A stretch of 64,000 nucleotides of DNA from Qipengyuania sp. S6317L1. Lineage in GTDB: Bacteria > Pseudomonadota > Alphaproteobacteria > Sphingomonadales > Sphingomonadaceae. The notes beneath the pieces are model-generated. The model made no database searches and had not been told where the DNA came from. It saw nothing but the letters and a program-made list of their open reading frames with translations. Positions 39,189 to 53,349 of the stretch are shown here, piece after piece (the first letter of the stretch is position 1; every line of letters starts with the position of its first letter). The translations under genes and the position numbers were made by a program. The DNA lies in NCBI RefSeq assembly GCF_023015615.1, contig NZ_JALKAJ010000005.1:558001-622000 (forward strand). Direction: 5' to 3'.

Positions 39189-41030
39189 TCAATTCTGCTC
39201 AGCTGATGCGCCGGCTTTCCTGCGCCCAAAGGCTTTCAAGCGTTCATCAACTGTATGGAGCCGTTCTCGCAATCTGACCTGCTCTGCCAATGCCCCTTCA
39301 GGATCATCGTCAAACCGCGCAATCGTCGCCGCCATAGCGGTTTCGAGCGCTGGTTTTAAAGCCAGCAGCGATACAGCTTCAGCCAATTCCTCGCGCGCTT
39401 CACCGGGGTCTGTGCCTTCTTTGAGAAAGGCGAGTTTGTTGTTTTCCGGTGGGGCAGGAATGCCTTGAAGCTCCGATATGGCGTTTGCCCCGTGCGAATC
39501 AAGTGTTTCTGCAAGCTCCATCAACGATTCTATCGCAGGCGCGGCATTCGGGTCATTCTGAGCGAGCCTTGAAAGCGCTTCCGAATGAGAGGAGATTTCT
39601 TCCGGATACCGCACAAGTCCTGCAATAACAGAAGACAAAAGCGAAGCGCGTTGCCCGCCGGACATTGCCTTGCCAAGCGTCGCCTTGGCCTCTTGCGAGA
39701 GGCCGCGTGGGGCGCTTTTGCGATTTTGCCAGCCTGCGTTGCCAGACTGCGCTCGAAATTCTCGTCTCGGGAATGCGAATGCCGAGAACCGGTCGAGCAA
39801 CTCACGGCGATAGAGCGCCTGAATATCCTTGTTCTCGATTGTGTCGACATGCGCCATCAACCGCGCCTTGAGACCAGCTTTTGCCTCGGGGCTGCCAAGG
39901 GGCTGCGCATCGCGCTCACCCTCCCACAAGGCATCGAGCAGGCTCTTTGGCTCGGCAAGGAGTTTTGTCATCGCCCCTGCGCCTTGTTCCTTGATGAGAT
40001 CGTCAGGGTCCATCCCGCCGGGCAGGCGCACGATGGATAAAGAGCGCATGGGGGCAAGCAGGGGAAGGGCGCGGCCAATCGCTCGCATGGCAGCGCGTTC
40101 GCCTGCCTTATCGCCATCAAAGCACAGCACAGGCACCTCGACCATGCGCCATAACATCTCAAGCTGTGTTTCTGTGAGCGCGGTTCCAAGCGGAGCAACC
40201 GCATCGTGAAAGCCCGCCTGAGCGAGCGCGACCACGTCCATGTAGCCCTCGACCACGACCACACGACCAGACTGGCGCGAGGCGGGCGAAGCGCGGTGGA
40301 GGTTGTAAAGCGTGCGCCCCTTGTCGAACAGCGGCGTGTCGGGGGAGTTGAGATACTTCGCAACACCATCACGGTTTTCCATGATCCGCCCGCCAAAGGC
40401 GATTACCCGGCCGCGCGCATCCTGAATCGGGAGCATGACACGGCTACGAAACCGGTCATAGGTCGTGCCATCGTCGGTCCTGATCCGCATGCCGGTTTCG
40501 ACCAGCATCTGGTCTTCATAACGGGAGAGCGCCTTGTTCAGCGCTTGCTTGCTTTCGGGCGCGTAGCCAAAGCCGAACTCCTGCAAGGTCTCCGGCTTAA
40601 GGCCGCGCGCCGTCAGATATTGCATTGCCTCGCGCCCGTCGGGCTTTCGCAAATTGTCGTAAAACCACGCTTGCGCGTCTGTCGTCACGTCGATCAGCTC
40701 GGCGCGCTTCTCCGCCTTTTTCGCGGCTACAGGGTCGGGGGCAGGGACCTCCATCCCGGCTTCCGCCGCCAATTCCTTGCACGCATCAATAAAGGATAGC
40801 CCGCGCTGTTCTGTCATCCAGCTGATGACATCGCCATGCGCCCCGCAGCCAAAGCAGTGATAAAAGCTCTTCTGATCATTCACATAGAAGCTGGGCGTCG
40901 CCTCATTGTGAAAGGGACAGCACGCCTTGAACTCGCGCCCCGCACGGGTGAGCTTGGTCGTGCGATTGATCACGGTTGAAAGCGTGATCCTCGCGCGCAG
41001 CTCGTCCTTCCATTGCGGGGTGATGCTCAT
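39189..41030 (-). CDS. dnaG: DNA primase
   Basis: 613 residues from ATG 41030. Zinc-binding domain CCPFHNEATPSFYVNDQKSFYHCFGCG near residue 38, the RNA polymerase core with ARGRVIAFGGRIM near 210, TOPRIM acidic residues in EGYMDVVALAQAG and DGDKAG near 310, and a divergent C-terminal helicase-binding domain. It synthesises primers at the fork. An in-frame extension to 41156 is rejected. Followed by rpoD. Confidence 0.96.
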   Translation of the reverse strand: MSITPQWKDELRARITLSTVINRTTKLTRAGREFKACCPFHNEATPSFYVNDQKSFYHCFGCGAHGDVISWMTEQRGLSFIDACKELAAEAGMEVPAPDPVAAKKAEKRAELIDVTTDAQAWFYDNLRKPDGREAMQYLTARGLKPETLQEFGFGYAPESKQALNKALSRYEDQMLVETGMRIRTDDGTTYDRFRSRVMLPIQDARGRVIAFGGRIMENRDGVAKYLNSPDTPLFDKGRTLYNLHRASPASRQSGRVVVVEGYMDVVALAQAGFHDAVAPLGTALTETQLEMLWRMVEVPVLCFDGDKAGERAAMRAIGRALPLLAPMRSLSIVRLPGGMDPDDLIKEQGAGAMTKLLAEPKSLLDALWEGERDAQPLGSPEAKAGLKARLMAHVDTIENKDIQALYRRELLDRFSAFAFPRREFRAQSGNAGWQNRKSAPRGLSQEAKATLGKAMSGGQRASLLSSVIAGLVRYPEEISSHSEALSRLAQNDPNAAPAIESLMELAETLDSHGANAISELQGIPAPPENNKLAFLKEGTDPGEAREELAEAVSLLALKPALETAMAATIARFDDDPEGALAEQVRLRERLHTVDERLKAFGRRKAGASAEQN

Positions 41031-41100
41031 ATGCGAATAGTGCGCCCGAACGCTGGACGGTTCAAGCGCACTTGTGCCCTCTTGTGGGTATGTCTGTGGC

Positions 41101-41553
41101 TTAGGAAAGCGCGGCTTTGACCAGTCCGCTCGCCATCTTCCCGTCGAGCACCGCACCGTGCCTGGCTTTAAGAGCGCCCATGACCTGGCCCATGTCCTTC
41201 ATCGACGATGCGCCGGTTTCCGCCTTGATCGCCTCAATCGCAGCCTTCGTTTCTTCCTCGCTCATCATCTGCGGCAGGAATTCTTCGATCACCGCCAGTT
41301 CGGCTTTTTCGGCATCGGCCAGTTCCTGGCGACCGCCATTTTCATACATCTCGATGGATTCGCGGCGCTGCTTGGCCATCTTTTGAAGCACGGATGTCAC
41401 CAGAGCATCGTCATCGATTTCTTTTCCCGATGTCCGCTCTTCAATATCGCGATCCTTGATCTTGGCGCTCATCTGGCGAAGGGCAGCAGTGCGTTCTTTT
41501 TCCTTGGCTTTCATCGCGGTGATGGTGGCAGCTTTGATATCGTCGCGGATCAT
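41101..41553 (-). CDS. GatB/YqeY domain-containing protein
   Basis: 150 residues from ATG 41553. Helical YqeY fold, opening MIRDDIKAATITAMKAKEKE and ending MGQVMGALKARHGAVLDGKMASGLVKAALS, the conserved C-terminal helix shared with the tRNA-binding tail of GatB. It is thought to interact with tRNA or aminoacyl-tRNA; role unclear. It sits between carA (divergent) and dnaG, the usual order in this group. Confidence 0.92.
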   Translation of the reverse strand: MIRDDIKAATITAMKAKEKERTAALRQMSAKIKDRDIEERTSGKEIDDDALVTSVLQKMAKQRRESIEMYENGGRQELADAEKAELAVIEEFLPQMMSEEETKAAIEAIKAETGASSMKDMGQVMGALKARHGAVLDGKMASGLVKAALS

Positions 41554-41636
41554 CGATTTCGGCTCTTTCTGTGGATGGTTTCGTATTCCGGGCGGCTTAA
41601 CCCATAAAGGACTGCTTAGATAGGTTGACGTAGACC

Positions 41637-41691
41637 CCAAGCAAGCTTAGCGGGTGGGTCTTAGCGACATTGCTGGAAAACCCTTGCTTGG
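41637..41691 (+). promoter_or_regulatory. Inverted repeat in carA leader touching its Shine-Dalgarno site
   Basis: CCAAGCAAG (41637-41645) and CTTGCTTGG (41683-41691) are perfect 9-bp complements. The 3' arm ends with the first two G of GGAGAG (41690-41695), the ribosome-binding site of carA (ATG 41702). If transcribed, the stem would occlude that site. Whether transcription begins upstream of 41637 is unknown. Confidence 0.45.
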
Positions 41692-41701
41692 AGAGCCCCA
41701 A

Positions 41702-42883
41702 ATGGCTTCTGCTGCCAATCGTCCTGCGCAACCTGAAGGTGCGACAGGAGTCCTTGTTCTGGCCGATGGAACGGTAATCTGGGGTAGGGGCTTTGGCGCC
41801 AAGGGAGAAGCCGTTGGCGAGGTGTGTTTCAACACCAGCATGACGGGGTATCAGGAGGTGATGACCGATCCTTCTTATGCGGCGCAGATCGTCACCTTTA
41901 CCTTCCCCCACATTGGCAACGTCGGCGCGAATGCCGAAGATGTGGAGAGCGCGGTCGAGGGCGCGGTCGGCTGCGTTGTGCGCGAAGATGTCACAGAGCC
42001 ATCCAATTTCCGCAGCCTTGAGCGGTTTCAGGAGTGGATGGAGCGGAACGGCAAGATCGGCCTTTCGGGCGTTGATACCCGCGCGCTGACCCGCCGCATC
42101 CGCCTGTCTGGCGCCCCCAACGCGGTGATCGCCCATTCGCCGGAAGGGAATTTCGACATTCCCGCTCTGATCCAGCGTGCACAGGAATGGGCAGGGCTGG
42201 AAGGCATGGACCTTGCCATCCGCGTCAGCCGTGAACATCAGGAAAGCTGGGAGGGCGGCTATTGGCGCTTGGGCCACGGCTATGGCCGGGCAAGCCGCGA
42301 TGCGACCCCGCATGTAGTGGCAATCGACTATGGCTCGAAAGACAACATCTTCCGCAACCTCGTGCGCGCCGGTGCCAAGGTGACGGTTGTGCCTGCCAAG
42401 ACAAGCTTCGACGACGTCATGGCGCTAAAGCCTGACGGCGTGTTCCTCTCCAACGGCCCCGGAGATCCTGCGGCGACGGGCGAATACGCGGTGCCGGTGA
42501 TCCAGAAGCTGCTCGAGGAGGACATGCCGCTGTTCGGCATTTGCCTCGGCCACCAAATGCTGGCTCTCGCAGCGGGCGCGAAAACGATCAAAATGCACCA
42601 GGGCCACCGCGGCGCAAACCACCCGGTTCAGCGGGTTGGTGAGGGCTGGGGCGAGACCACCGGCCTCGTTGAGATCACCAGCATGAACCACGGCTTTGCG
42701 GTGGATGCAGACACTCTGCCCGATAGCCTCGAGCAGACCCATGTGAGCCTCTTCGACGGCTCCAACTGCGGGATTGCGGTGAAGGGCAAGAATGCGTTCG
42801 GGGTGCAGTATCACCCAGAGGCAAGCCCGGGGCCGCAGGATAGCTTCTACCTCTTCGAGAAGTTCGTGGGGGGGCTGGGGTGA
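41702..42883 (+). CDS. carA: Carbamoyl-phosphate synthase, small (glutaminase) subunit
   Basis: 393 residues from ATG 41702 with GGAGAG six bases ahead; the longer frame to 41654 is dropped. CarA N-terminal domain with CFNTSMTGYQEVMTDPSYA near residue 40 and NVGANAEDVES; the class I glutamine amidotransferase domain with GICLGHQMLALAAG (nucleophile Cys) and VQYHPEASPGPQDS near 370. It hydrolyses glutamine and passes ammonia to CarB. Overlaps the following lipoprotein gene by 4 bases. Confidence 0.97.
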   Translation: MASAANRPAQPEGATGVLVLADGTVIWGRGFGAKGEAVGEVCFNTSMTGYQEVMTDPSYAAQIVTFTFPHIGNVGANAEDVESAVEGAVGCVVREDVTEPSNFRSLERFQEWMERNGKIGLSGVDTRALTRRIRLSGAPNAVIAHSPEGNFDIPALIQRAQEWAGLEGMDLAIRVSREHQESWEGGYWRLGHGYGRASRDATPHVVAIDYGSKDNIFRNLVRAGAKVTVVPAKTSFDDVMALKPDGVFLSNGPGDPAATGEYAVPVIQKLLEEDMPLFGICLGHQMLALAAGAKTIKMHQGHRGANHPVQRVGEGWGETTGLVEITSMNHGFAVDADTLPDSLEQTHVSLFDGSNCGIAVKGKNAFGVQYHPEASPGPQDSFYLFEKFVGGLG

Positions 42884-43433
42884 TCCGTATCGGCATTGCC
42901 ATCCTCGCGACTGCCAGCCTCTCCGGCTGCCACATTCTCTTTCCCGAGGACCCGCGCGATGGCACCGAACTCAGCGCGGAATGCCCGACCCGTGTCGCCA
43001 GCCTTCTCGGCCCGACGACGCAATTCGCCAACTACACCGAAGAAATGGGTGTCCCCACCTTCACCTTCGACATCACCAAGATGGCGTTTGAGGACATGCA
43101 GCGCCTGATGGTGGAGGGGAGCGATGACACCGCTGGCAGGCGCGCGATGGACGCGACCAATGTGGACTCCACCGCCGTTGATCTCTTTATGGAAACACCC
43201 GTCGATGAAAAGGGCGCCTTCTTCACCGGCCGTGACCCTGCGCTTTACCGCGTTCGCGGCGGGCTCCAGCCCAAGTCGACCATGATCGCGACCGGATGTG
43301 CCCGGCAACAAGAGGGTATGCGTCTGATCATGATCGACGTTGACCCCGTGCGCGCCGAACCAGAACCCGAAACCGACCCCGAAAACACCGAAACAACTCC
43401 CGAAAACGCCCCTACTCAAAACGAGAGCCAATA

Positions 43434-43434
<1 letters not shown>
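42880..43434 (+). CDS. Uncharacterised lipoprotein between carA and carB
   Basis: 184 residues starting with GTG overlapping the carA stop (GTGA). [20 protein letters not shown] is a lipoprotein signal (lipobox LSGC), so the product is membrane-anchored and periplasmic. The mature region contains several Cys and an acidic Pro/Glu/Thr-rich tail ([17 protein letters not shown]). I do not recognise the family. Its stop overlaps carB by one base, so it is translationally coupled on both sides inside the car operon, which is odd for an exported protein. Confidence 0.72.
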
Positions 43435-46757
<3,323 letters not shown>

Positions 46758-46797
46758 GAATTTTACACGTCCTCCCCTTCATTTCGTGAGACTGAGG

Positions 46798-46815
46798 CCG
46801 CCTCGATTGAGGCGG
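46798..46815 (+). terminator. Possible terminator hairpin between carB and greA
   Basis: CCGCCTC-GATT-GAGGCGG, a 7-bp perfect stem with a four-base loop in the 118-base gap after carB. No T-tract follows, so termination is uncertain and it could also be part of the greA leader. Confidence 0.4.
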
Positions 46816-46875
46816 TCATGGGCGAAATTTCCCGGATGAAAAGCGGGGCGGGCGTCGAAACAGAAAGAAACAGGA

Positions 46876-47352
46876 ATGGCTACGATGGATAAGGTCCCGA
46901 TGCTGGCTGAAGGCTATGAGCGTCTGACAGCAGACCTTAAGGCACTTCGCGAAGAACGCCCCCGGGTTGTGGATGCAATCGAAGAGGCGCGCGCACACGG
47001 CGACCTTTCAGAGAACGCCGAATACCACGCCGCGAAAGAGCGTCAGGGTCAGATTGAGGCGCAAATCGGCGACCTTGAAGGCAAGATTGGCCGCGCCCAG
47101 ATCATCGATCCAAGCACTCTTTCAGGCGACAAGGTGGTTTTCGGGGCAACGGTCACGCTTCTCGATGAAGACGACAAGCCTGTAAAATATCAGATCGTCG
47201 GCGAGACAGAGGCGGACGCGGGCAAAGGTCGCATTTCCTATTCCTCGCCAATCGCCCGGGCGCTCATTGGCAAGCAGGTTGACGACGAGATCGAGGTGAC
47301 GGTCCCATCCGGCGACAAGTTCTACCTGATCCAAAAGATCGAATTCATTTAA
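46876..47352 (+). CDS. greA: Transcription elongation factor GreA
   Basis: 158 residues. N-terminal coiled coil: [20 protein letters not shown] and [20 protein letters not shown] (the acidic tip that rescues backtracked polymerase), then the C-terminal FKBP-like domain [18 protein letters not shown] at 46876 matches the family start MAT.DK.PML; a second ATG at 46885 has the better-spaced AGGA. Confidence 0.96.
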   Translation: MATMDKVPMLAEGYERLTADLKALREERPRVVDAIEEARAHGDLSENAEYHAAKERQGQIEAQIGDLEGKIGRAQIIDPSTLSGDKVVFGATVTLLDEDDKPVKYQIVGETEADAGKGRISYSSPIARALIGKQVDDEIEVTVPSGDKFYLIQKIEFI

Positions 47353-47385
47353 GGATTGCTGCGTTAGCCCCTAAATCGGCGGCTT

Positions 47386-47862
47386 TCAGGTTAAATCCTT
47401 GTCCATCGCGTAATTGTGAATGGCGACGCCGTGAAGTTTGAAGTCGCGGCGCCCCTTTAGCGTGTATCCTGCGCGCTCGAACGCAGTTCGGGCGAACTCG
47501 CTTGCCTCGGTGTAAACCCGGGGCAAGCCCAATTTGCGCGCTTCCTCCTCCGCATGAGCAAGTAGCCTTGCCGCGAGCCCGTGCCCGGAATGGGCAGGTG
47601 AGCAGTAAAGCATATCCAGATGGCCATCAGGTTCGAGCAGAGCGTAGGCCACTGGTGAGCCTTCCTCATCTGCCATCACATAAATGCAATGCCCGACCTT
47701 CGCGCGCGCCACAAATCGCGCAGGATCGCTATGGCCCGAGGACCAAACACTCACCTGCTGCGCGGAATAGGCCTTTGCGCCAGTTTTTATAATGGCGTCG
47801 CGAGTAAGCCCACATAGGGCCGGGGCATCGTCAGAAGTGAAATTGCGAAGCGTATAGGCCAC
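47386..47862 (-). CDS. GNAT family N-acetyltransferase
   Basis: 158 residues. The acetyl-CoA-binding motif A is present in the form SGHGLAARLLAHAEEEARKLG near residue 96 (R/Q-x-x-G-x-A/G), with the ALCGLTRDAIIKTGAKAYSAQQV lead and the C-terminal YTLKGRRDFKLHGVAIHNYAM. Substrate cannot be predicted. Convergent with greA across 33 bases. Confidence 0.87.
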   Translation of the reverse strand: MAYTLRNFTSDDAPALCGLTRDAIIKTGAKAYSAQQVSVWSSGHSDPARFVARAKVGHCIYVMADEEGSPVAYALLEPDGHLDMLYCSPAHSGHGLAARLLAHAEEEARKLGLPRVYTEASEFARTAFERAGYTLKGRRDFKLHGVAIHNYAMDKDLT

Positions 47863-47873
47863 GCGTGCGCAGC

Positions 47874-48104
47874 TTACGTTTCCGGCGTCAACAGCTTGTG
47901 AATATGCACGACGACATATTTCATCTCGGCATCATCAACCGTGCGCTGCGCCTGAGCGCGCCAGGCATCGACTGCTGCTTCGTAAGTGCTGAAAACACCA
48001 ACAACATGTAGGCTTTCGGGGTCTGCAAATTCATGACCGCGCGGATCGGTAACGCGCCCACCCATGACGAGGTGAAGGCGCTGGTTCGTGGTTGCTTCTT
48101 CCAT
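47874..48104 (-). CDS. DUF4170 family small protein
   Basis: 76 residues from ATG 48104 with AAGGAAG upstream. LHLVMGGRVTDPRGHEFADP and HVVGVFSTYEAAVDAWRAQAQ are the DUF4170 pattern, ending VVHIHKLL. These small alphaproteobacterial proteins are uncharacterised. It starts 11 bases before the acetyltransferase stop? no: it is transcribed toward the acetyltransferase and precedes it by 11 bases on the same strand, so they probably form one operon. Confidence 0.85.
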   Translation of the reverse strand: MEEATTNQRLHLVMGGRVTDPRGHEFADPESLHVVGVFSTYEAAVDAWRAQAQRTVDDAEMKYVVVHIHKLLTPET

Positions 48105-48231
48105 TGTGTGCTTCCTTGGGGAGGATGGGGTGGGACAGGACGTCCCAATCAATTCCCGCAACTAGTAGAAGCGCCAATCAAGCACAAGATGCGCGCTTGG
48201 CCACACATCAAAATTTGCGCCTTTGCCCCGC

Positions 48232-48846
48232 TCAGCGACGCGTGCGCTGGGTCAAATCGCGCACAGCACGGGTGGCCCGGCGCTTTGTGCGCTGTGTGGC
48301 GGCACGTCCCTTGTCGGCTGCCGCGCCAGCAACATAGCCTGCTTCGCGCCTAACGGATCGAGCCGTGGCAGCGGCGCTATCGCCTATATCTTCAAGTGCG
48401 TCTTTGCCCGCAGTCGCGCCGCCCAAAATGTCATCGATGATGTCCATAGCGCGATCAGCGATCGTATCAGCGATCAGCACCCACAGGGCGCTCGTGCGTT
48501 TGTGCGCAGCCGTGGTCACGCTCCCTTTTGCAGCGTTCGCGGCGCTCTCTGCTGCACCGCCAACTTTGCTGGCGGCAAGCGTTGCAGCGCCTGCCGCACT
48601 TGAAGCAGCTTTCCCGGCGACACGCCGTCCGGGTTGGGTCATCAACCCTATGGCGACACCGACTACAACCGCTCCTGCGATCACCTTGAGAGGATTTTTC
48701 CGGGTGTAATCCACCGCTGTATCGACTGCTTCTTTCGCCTGCTCGCCTAGGGTGCGCTCGGCAATGCGGCGCTCGCTGGCCTCAATTTTCTGGCGCAGCG
48801 CATCGCGTTTGTTCTCGTCGCTGTTCACGGGTTCGTTATCTGTCAT
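48232..48846 (-). CDS. DUF883-like / membrane-associated helical protein
   Basis: 204 residues. N-terminal amphipathic helices (RDALRQKIEASERRIAERT), one membrane segment VIAGAVVVGVAIGLMTQPG near residue 57, then long Ala-rich helices and a C-terminal tail that is strongly basic (RAATQRTKRRATRAVRDLTQ). The plan is like YqjD/ElaB-type ribosome-associated inner-membrane proteins of stationary phase. First or last in a run of four such genes (48232-50343). It overlaps the preceding gene by 11 bases. Confidence 0.7.
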   Translation of the reverse strand: MTDNEPVNSDENKRDALRQKIEASERRIAERTLGEQAKEAVDTAVDYTRKNPLKVIAGAVVVGVAIGLMTQPGRRVAGKAASSAAGAATLAASKVGGAAESAANAAKGSVTTAAHKRTSALWVLIADTIADRAMDIIDDILGGATAGKDALEDIGDSAAATARSVRREAGYVAGAAADKGRAATQRTKRRATRAVRDLTQRTRR

Positions 48847-49201
48847 TTTCGTCTCCGGGGGAAAGGGCGGTGTCGCTCATCTCGGGAGATGCGTGAGCGA
48901 AGTCTGGATCGTCCCTGTCATTGTCAATTTCTTCTGCCATTGCGGCCAACAAAGGCTCGCGGCCAAACCAAAGTGCGAGTGCGCCAAGAACGATGGCGAT
49001 GATGCCACGATTGTCGATCGTGTGAACCTTGGCCACTTCGTAAACGTCTTTGCCGCCTTCGATCACTCCGCCAAGATAGCGGTTGGTGAGCCCTTTGGCG
49101 GAATAGGCGGTTCGCGCGTGCTCGATTTCTTCAAGCAACACCTTTTTGGAGGCATCGCGTAAAGCGCGGTAGTCGGCGAAGCGTTGTTCGAGATCGCTCA
49201 C
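48836..49201 (-). CDS. Small membrane protein in DUF883/holin cluster
   Basis: 121 residues. Helical N-terminal part (LEQRFADYRALRDASKKVLLEE), a membrane segment GIIAIVLGALALWFGREPL near residue 75 and an acidic C-terminal tail. Not recognised. Start overlaps the end of the holin-like gene by 4 bases, so it is coupled to it. The organisation (holin-like, this protein, DUF883-like) suggests a joint envelope function. Confidence 0.72.
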   Translation of the reverse strand: MSDLEQRFADYRALRDASKKVLLEEIEHARTAYSAKGLTNRYLGGVIEGGKDVYEVAKVHTIDNRGIIAIVLGALALWFGREPLLAAMAEEIDNDRDDPDFAHASPEMSDTALSPGDENDR

Positions 49202-49707
49202 GCCGCCTCCCCTTCGTCACCGTCGTTGTCATCCGATGATGAGAACAAACCTGTCATCTTCTGGATCTTTACAAATGCACGCCAGCCAAGGAGCGCCACA
49301 ATCAGCAAAAGCCCGCCAAAGACGATTGCGATCGCACCCCAAATGCCCACGAGCGGTTCGAACGCAAGCACCAGGCCGACTGCAAGCGCAAGAAATGCGA
49401 TGTGCAGGAGGATGACCGCAAGAACGCCAAGACCGGCTGCGACACCAAGATAGCGTCCGGCCAACGCGGCCCGCGTTTTCTGAAAGCCAAGCTCGGACTC
49501 GGCATATGTCCGCGCATTGTCAATCAACGCGCTTGCCTCGTCCATCAGGGAGGGGTCGACGCGGGGCGAGGGCGCACCTTGATCGATATCCTCTGAGGTG
49601 GAGGCGCCAGTGTCCGCTGTATCGCTCACTTGCATGTCGGCAGCGGTGAGATCGGGAGCGGCAGGGTCAGCGCGCGATACGCCGACCCGCCCATGTGTCT
49701 CCGTCAT
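49198..49707 (-). CDS. Phage-holin-family membrane protein (holin superfamily III type)
   Basis: 169 residues from ATG 49707 with a strong GGGGG-type ribosome-binding site six bases ahead. An acidic, disordered first 60 residues is followed by LIDNARTYAESELGFQKTRAALAGRY and two membrane segments (LGVLAVILLHIAFLALAVGL and IWGAIAIVFGGLLLIVALLGW). This is the YqjE/PspC-like arrangement of chromosomal 'phage holin family' proteins, not evidence of a prophage. Confidence 0.78.
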   Translation of the reverse strand: MTETHGRVGVSRADPAAPDLTAADMQVSDTADTGASTSEDIDQGAPSPRVDPSLMDEASALIDNARTYAESELGFQKTRAALAGRYLGVAAGLGVLAVILLHIAFLALAVGLVLAFEPLVGIWGAIAIVFGGLLLIVALLGWRAFVKIQKMTGLFSSSDDNDGDEGEAA

Positions 49708-49743
49708 TCGGTCCCCCTTTGGGTCTTGGCTCACTGGCGCGGT

Positions 49744-51829
<2,086 letters not shown>

Positions 51830-51857
51830 GGCAAACGCGCCTCTAAATCGGGCGATT

Positions 51858-51902
51858 GCCCGGAAGCTTCGTGTCAGAGGGTGCAGGAAGAAGCTTCCGG
51901 GC
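51858..51902. terminator. Long inverted repeat between eno and marR-type gene
   Basis: GCCCGGAAGCTTC (51858-51870) and GAAGCTTCCGGGC (51890-51902) are perfect 13-bp complements with a 19-base loop. It lies between the convergent stops of eno and the MarR-type gene, so it is probably a bidirectional terminator. No T-tract follows. Confidence 0.6.
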
Positions 51903-51920
51903 GGGGCCAGCCAGGGACGA

Positions 51921-52622
51921 CTAGGGGGTCAGTCCAAGGCTAGCGAAATATTCATCCATCGCGGCAAGCCCTTTGTCGGTCAGATGCACAAGGACGCGGC
52001 GCTGATCCTCGGGGTCATGCTCACGGGCGATCAGACCTTGCTCCGACAAGACCCCGAGCCAGCGAAGCCCGGTGGTTGGCGGGGCAGCAGAGCCAATGCA
52101 CGCGCTCGATACGGACACCGGCTTGTTCTCGACATTGGCGATGTAGAGATCGAGCAGTATGTCCCAAGCGGGCTCACCAAACAGCTCGTCGTTTTCGAAT
52201 ATCGCGGAACGACGACGACGCACGGCGTAAGCTTCACGAGCCATATCGCCAAACACCTTGCGCCGCATACGCGCGTCGGCATGAATGGCACTTAGACCAC
52301 TCAGACCGCGCGGCAATTTCATTTCCGCAGAGCCGCTCCGTTCTGATGTGGCCGAAGGATCGCTAAAGCTCGCCTTTCCGGTTGATTTGCGCAGCGCATC
52401 GGCGATGCCAGCCAAATGCTCGGCCAATGCCCCAAGGTCGGTTTCCAAAGGCGCAGCGTTGTTGGGTTCAGTAGCTTTCGTTTCCGAAGTTTTCAGAGAC
52501 GGCTGATCCCTGCGCAGCCCATCAGAGGTGCCGGCCTCCTTGCGTGAAAACTCGGACTGTTCTGCCTCTCGTGGTGATTGAACAAATTTCGTGACCATCG
52601 GATCATTCTTGAATTGGTTCAT
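51921..52622 (-). CDS. MarR-family-like transcriptional regulator with long N-terminal extension
   Basis: 233 residues from ATG 52622, preceded by GGAGGGG. The first 110 residues are polar and disordered. The DNA-binding part is a winged helix: FGEPAWDILLDLYIANVENKPVSVSSAC (helices 1-2), PTTGLRWLGVLSEQGLIAREHD (recognition helix) and DQRRVLVHLTDKG (wing), with the C-terminal helix. Ligand and target are unknown. Confidence 0.8.
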   Translation of the reverse strand: MNQFKNDPMVTKFVQSPREAEQSEFSRKEAGTSDGLRRDQPSLKTSETKATEPNNAAPLETDLGALAEHLAGIADALRKSTGKASFSDPSATSERSGSAEMKLPRGLSGLSAIHADARMRRKVFGDMAREAYAVRRRRSAIFENDELFGEPAWDILLDLYIANVENKPVSVSSACIGSAAPPTTGLRWLGVLSEQGLIAREHDPEDQRRVLVHLTDKGLAAMDEYFASLGLTP

Positions 52623-52957
52623 GCACGGACCCCTCCGATTCTGAGGAAAATCAGGAGTGACGCGGCACAAGAGCGCACAGAACCACCGTCAAGCGCTATC
52701 GCACCGTTCGAAAGGGCACGAGGTGAGGGTGCACCTGCGCCATTGAATTTCTTGAATGAAAAGATGCCGAGCATTGCCTAGCCCCTTCCCGGTAGGGCCC
52801 GCGCCAAGCCGGGTTGGCCTGAAACAGTGGATCGCTTGCCCCAACAAAACCGTAGGCAAAGTCCCCCAGTTGTGCATTACGCATGACCCCGTAATTCACC
52901 CTTCAAAATGGACTAATACTCCGGAAGAGGAGCAATATTTGATCCATTTTCGAGGTA
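52623..52957. other. Gene-poor interval of 335 bases upstream of the MarR-type gene
   Basis: No credible gene. It contains a paired set of short repeats at its right end (52905-52960) and presumably the promoter of the MarR-type gene. Short frames on both strands lack conserved content or ribosome-binding sites. Confidence 0.5.
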
Positions 52958-52960
52958 TTA
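52905..52960. repeat. Interleaved inverted repeats A-B-A'-B'
   Basis: AAAATGGA (52905-52912), TAATAC (52914-52919), then TCCATTTT (52943-52950) and GTATTA (52955-52960). A pairs with A' and B with B', but the pairs cross, so only one hairpin can form at a time unless a pseudoknot forms. B' overlaps the stop of the 71-residue gene. Confidence 0.5.
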
Positions 52961-53173
52961 CTCGTTCTGCTCTGGGAAGGTGATCTGTGTTTGTTTTAAA
53001 ATGTCGGTATCCGCGGCGATGACGGCCATGTTTCTCTTAAGCTGTTCGATTGCAGCATTAACGTGAATGGCCGCAATGCCGGCCCCGGCAGTGTCGAGGG
53101 AAACCAAAACCCGCTCGAGCGCGTGCTGGCATTGCTTGAGGTCAACGACCTCGTTCGTTGTCATATGAATCAT
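52958..53173 (-). CDS. Small uncharacterised protein
   Basis: 71 residues, helical: KQCQHALERVLVSLDTAGAG and IAAIHVNAAIEQLKRNM form two amphipathic helices. AGGA lies 13 bases before the ATG at 53173; a second ATG at 53164 is possible. The composition is protein-like rather than random, and it follows ribH on the same strand. Function unknown. Confidence 0.5.
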   Translation of the reverse strand: MIHMTTNEVVDLKQCQHALERVLVSLDTAGAGIAAIHVNAAIEQLKRNMAVIAADTDILKQTQITFPEQNE

Positions 53174-53349
53174 CGCAGAGGTTCCTGCTCTTTAAGTGTG
53201 CACCAAGGTCCCGCGACGAAGCGGGCCTACACCAGAGCGAGTAAGCGATAATCCTTGAGCCCGATATACGTGTTAACCCCTAGACCTGCCGTAAGTCAGT
53301 GCTTTGCAACATCTTTTGTGCGCAGCGGGTCAGGGTTACGCGCAAGTCC

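Noticed and set aside
39166..39190. Hairpin GATCCGG/CCGGATC at the dnaG stop
   Set aside because: The arm overlaps the stop codon and there is no T-run; too weak for a terminator call.
49198..49707. Prophage remnant suggested by the holin-family annotation
   Set aside because: No integrase, endolysin, capsid or att repeats nearby; chromosomal holin-family membrane proteins are common.
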